Source: Betaproteobacteria bacterium (GTDB taxonomy: Bacteria > Pseudomonadota > Gammaproteobacteria > Burkholderiales > CAIKXV01). From it: DNA of 35,599 nucleotides. A program made the position numbers and the translations under genes. Positions 35,169 to 35,599 of the stretch are shown here, in pieces. The stretch covers positions 1 to 35,599 of the forward strand of contig CANHBC010000011.1 of NCBI GenBank assembly GCA_947458835.1. The letters are read 5' to 3'. The first letter of the stretch is position 1, and each line of letters starts with the position of its first letter. The notes beneath the pieces were generated by a model, which worked only from the letters and a program-made list of their open reading frames with translations, was not told where the DNA came from and ran no database searches.

Positions 35169-35599
35169 CTACCGCCTGTCGGTGCCGGTGACCAGCTGCC
35201 CTTGCCACAGCTGTGCGGGTGCCGGCTCGCGTACCAGCCAGTTGCCACGCTCCAGCGTGATGCGACCGGTCACGCCGTCCAGCGACAGGCCGTGTGGCAC
35301 GCCGCGCTCTAGCGCGACTTCGGCCAGGCGATAGGCGTCTATGCCCAGCGCGTAGAGGCGCTCGTTCTCCGGGGCGAGGGCGGGCTGGCTGCGTGGGTAG
35401 ACCATCACCGCCGGGTGGTCTGGTTCGAGCAGCCAGGGCATGTCCAGCAGGCGGGTACCGTTCAGGTCGAGATTCGCGTTCGGGTCGATCGGCCCCGACC
35501 AGAGCTGGGAGGTCGCATAGGTTGGCAGCTGGGTGTCCAGGAACGGTCGCACGGTGCGCGCGGTGGCCAGGTCGGCGGCGATGAACACCATGTCCGCGC
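35169..35599 (-). CDS. lpoA: Penicillin-binding protein activator LpoA, C-terminal part (gene runs off the right edge)
   Basis: The last 143 or so residues of an LpoA/YraM-type lipoprotein. In E. coli LpoA is an outer-membrane lipoprotein that activates PBP1A across the periplasm. The visible part, with VFIAADLATARTVRPFLDTQLPTYATSQLWSG, then NGTRLLDMPWLLEPDHPAVMVYPR and GIDAYRLAEVALERG, and ending SLDGVTGRITLERGNWLVREPAPAQLWQG, is the periplasmic-binding-protein-like C-terminal domain. The stop is TAG at 35169. Start, signal peptide and the N-terminal TPR-like domain lie beyond the window. Synteny with yraN, diaA and dolP supports the call. Confidence 0.9.
   Translation of the reverse strand, partial: ADMVFIAADLATARTVRPFLDTQLPTYATSQLWSGPIDPNANLDLNGTRLLDMPWLLEPDHPAVMVYPRSQPALAPENERLYALGIDAYRLAEVALERGVPHGLSLDGVTGRITLERGNWLVREPAPAQLWQGQLVTGTDRR

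Overview
The window is about 35.6 kb of GC-rich, densely packed bacterial chromosome. Gene content points to a betaproteobacterium, most likely of the order Burkholderiales. It has a TorF-type porin in front of a P-II gene, three orphan Bug/TctC-type periplasmic receptors, a birA-coaX pair, and the lpoA-yraN-diaA-dolP order known from Proteobacteria. I see no rRNA, tRNA, CRISPR array, transposase or prophage genes. Genus cannot be settled from the sequence alone.

Layout. (1) 1-1200, leftward: a TorF-like porin followed by the start of glnK/glnB (cut by the window edge), behind a sigma-54 promoter with two NtrC-like sites spaced as at enterobacterial glnA. (2) 1461-9236, rightward housekeeping: ubiK, comM/yifB, a RidA-family gene, a Bcr/CflA exporter and metH, closed by a strong hairpin. 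(3) 9284-11018, leftward: a His/Gly-rich exported protein and the ribosome-assembly GTPase ylqF/rbgA. (4) 11195-19267: a UPF0114 membrane protein, three Bug-type receptors, a split AtuA-like pair overlapping one receptor gene, an MsbA-like ABC exporter, three RAYT-type direct repeats, a small conserved gene, and an unlisted 52-residue gene coupled to it. (5) 19349-22924: a frameshifted gene remnant, birA-coaX-SPOR-like operon, an EAL-domain remnant and a small lipoprotein.

(6) 22968-33474 is the most interesting part. A MerR-type regulator with a cobalamin-binding domain (W-x9-EH and ExHxxG motifs of the CarH/LitR photoreceptor family) is followed leftward by a diiron ferritin-fold protein with an acyl-ACP-desaturase-like ligand pattern and by rfaE2. 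Divergently, nine closely spaced genes encode an FAD oxidoreductase, DUF1365, a Cfa-like methyltransferase, a chalcone-isomerase-like protein, a GPH-type MFS transporter, a DUF3833 lipoprotein, DUF3429, an SDR and an NTF2-like protein. The two directions appear to share back-to-back promoters whose -35 boxes overlap in one dyad. I read this as a light- and B12-controlled membrane-lipid modification island. The methyltransferase lacks two of the residues that bind bicarbonate in E. coli Cfa, so its product may not be a cyclopropane.

(7) 33487-35599, leftward: the end of lpoA, then yraN, diaA and dolP, an envelope and replication-control cluster in the same order as in E. coli, with the last two genes overlapping.
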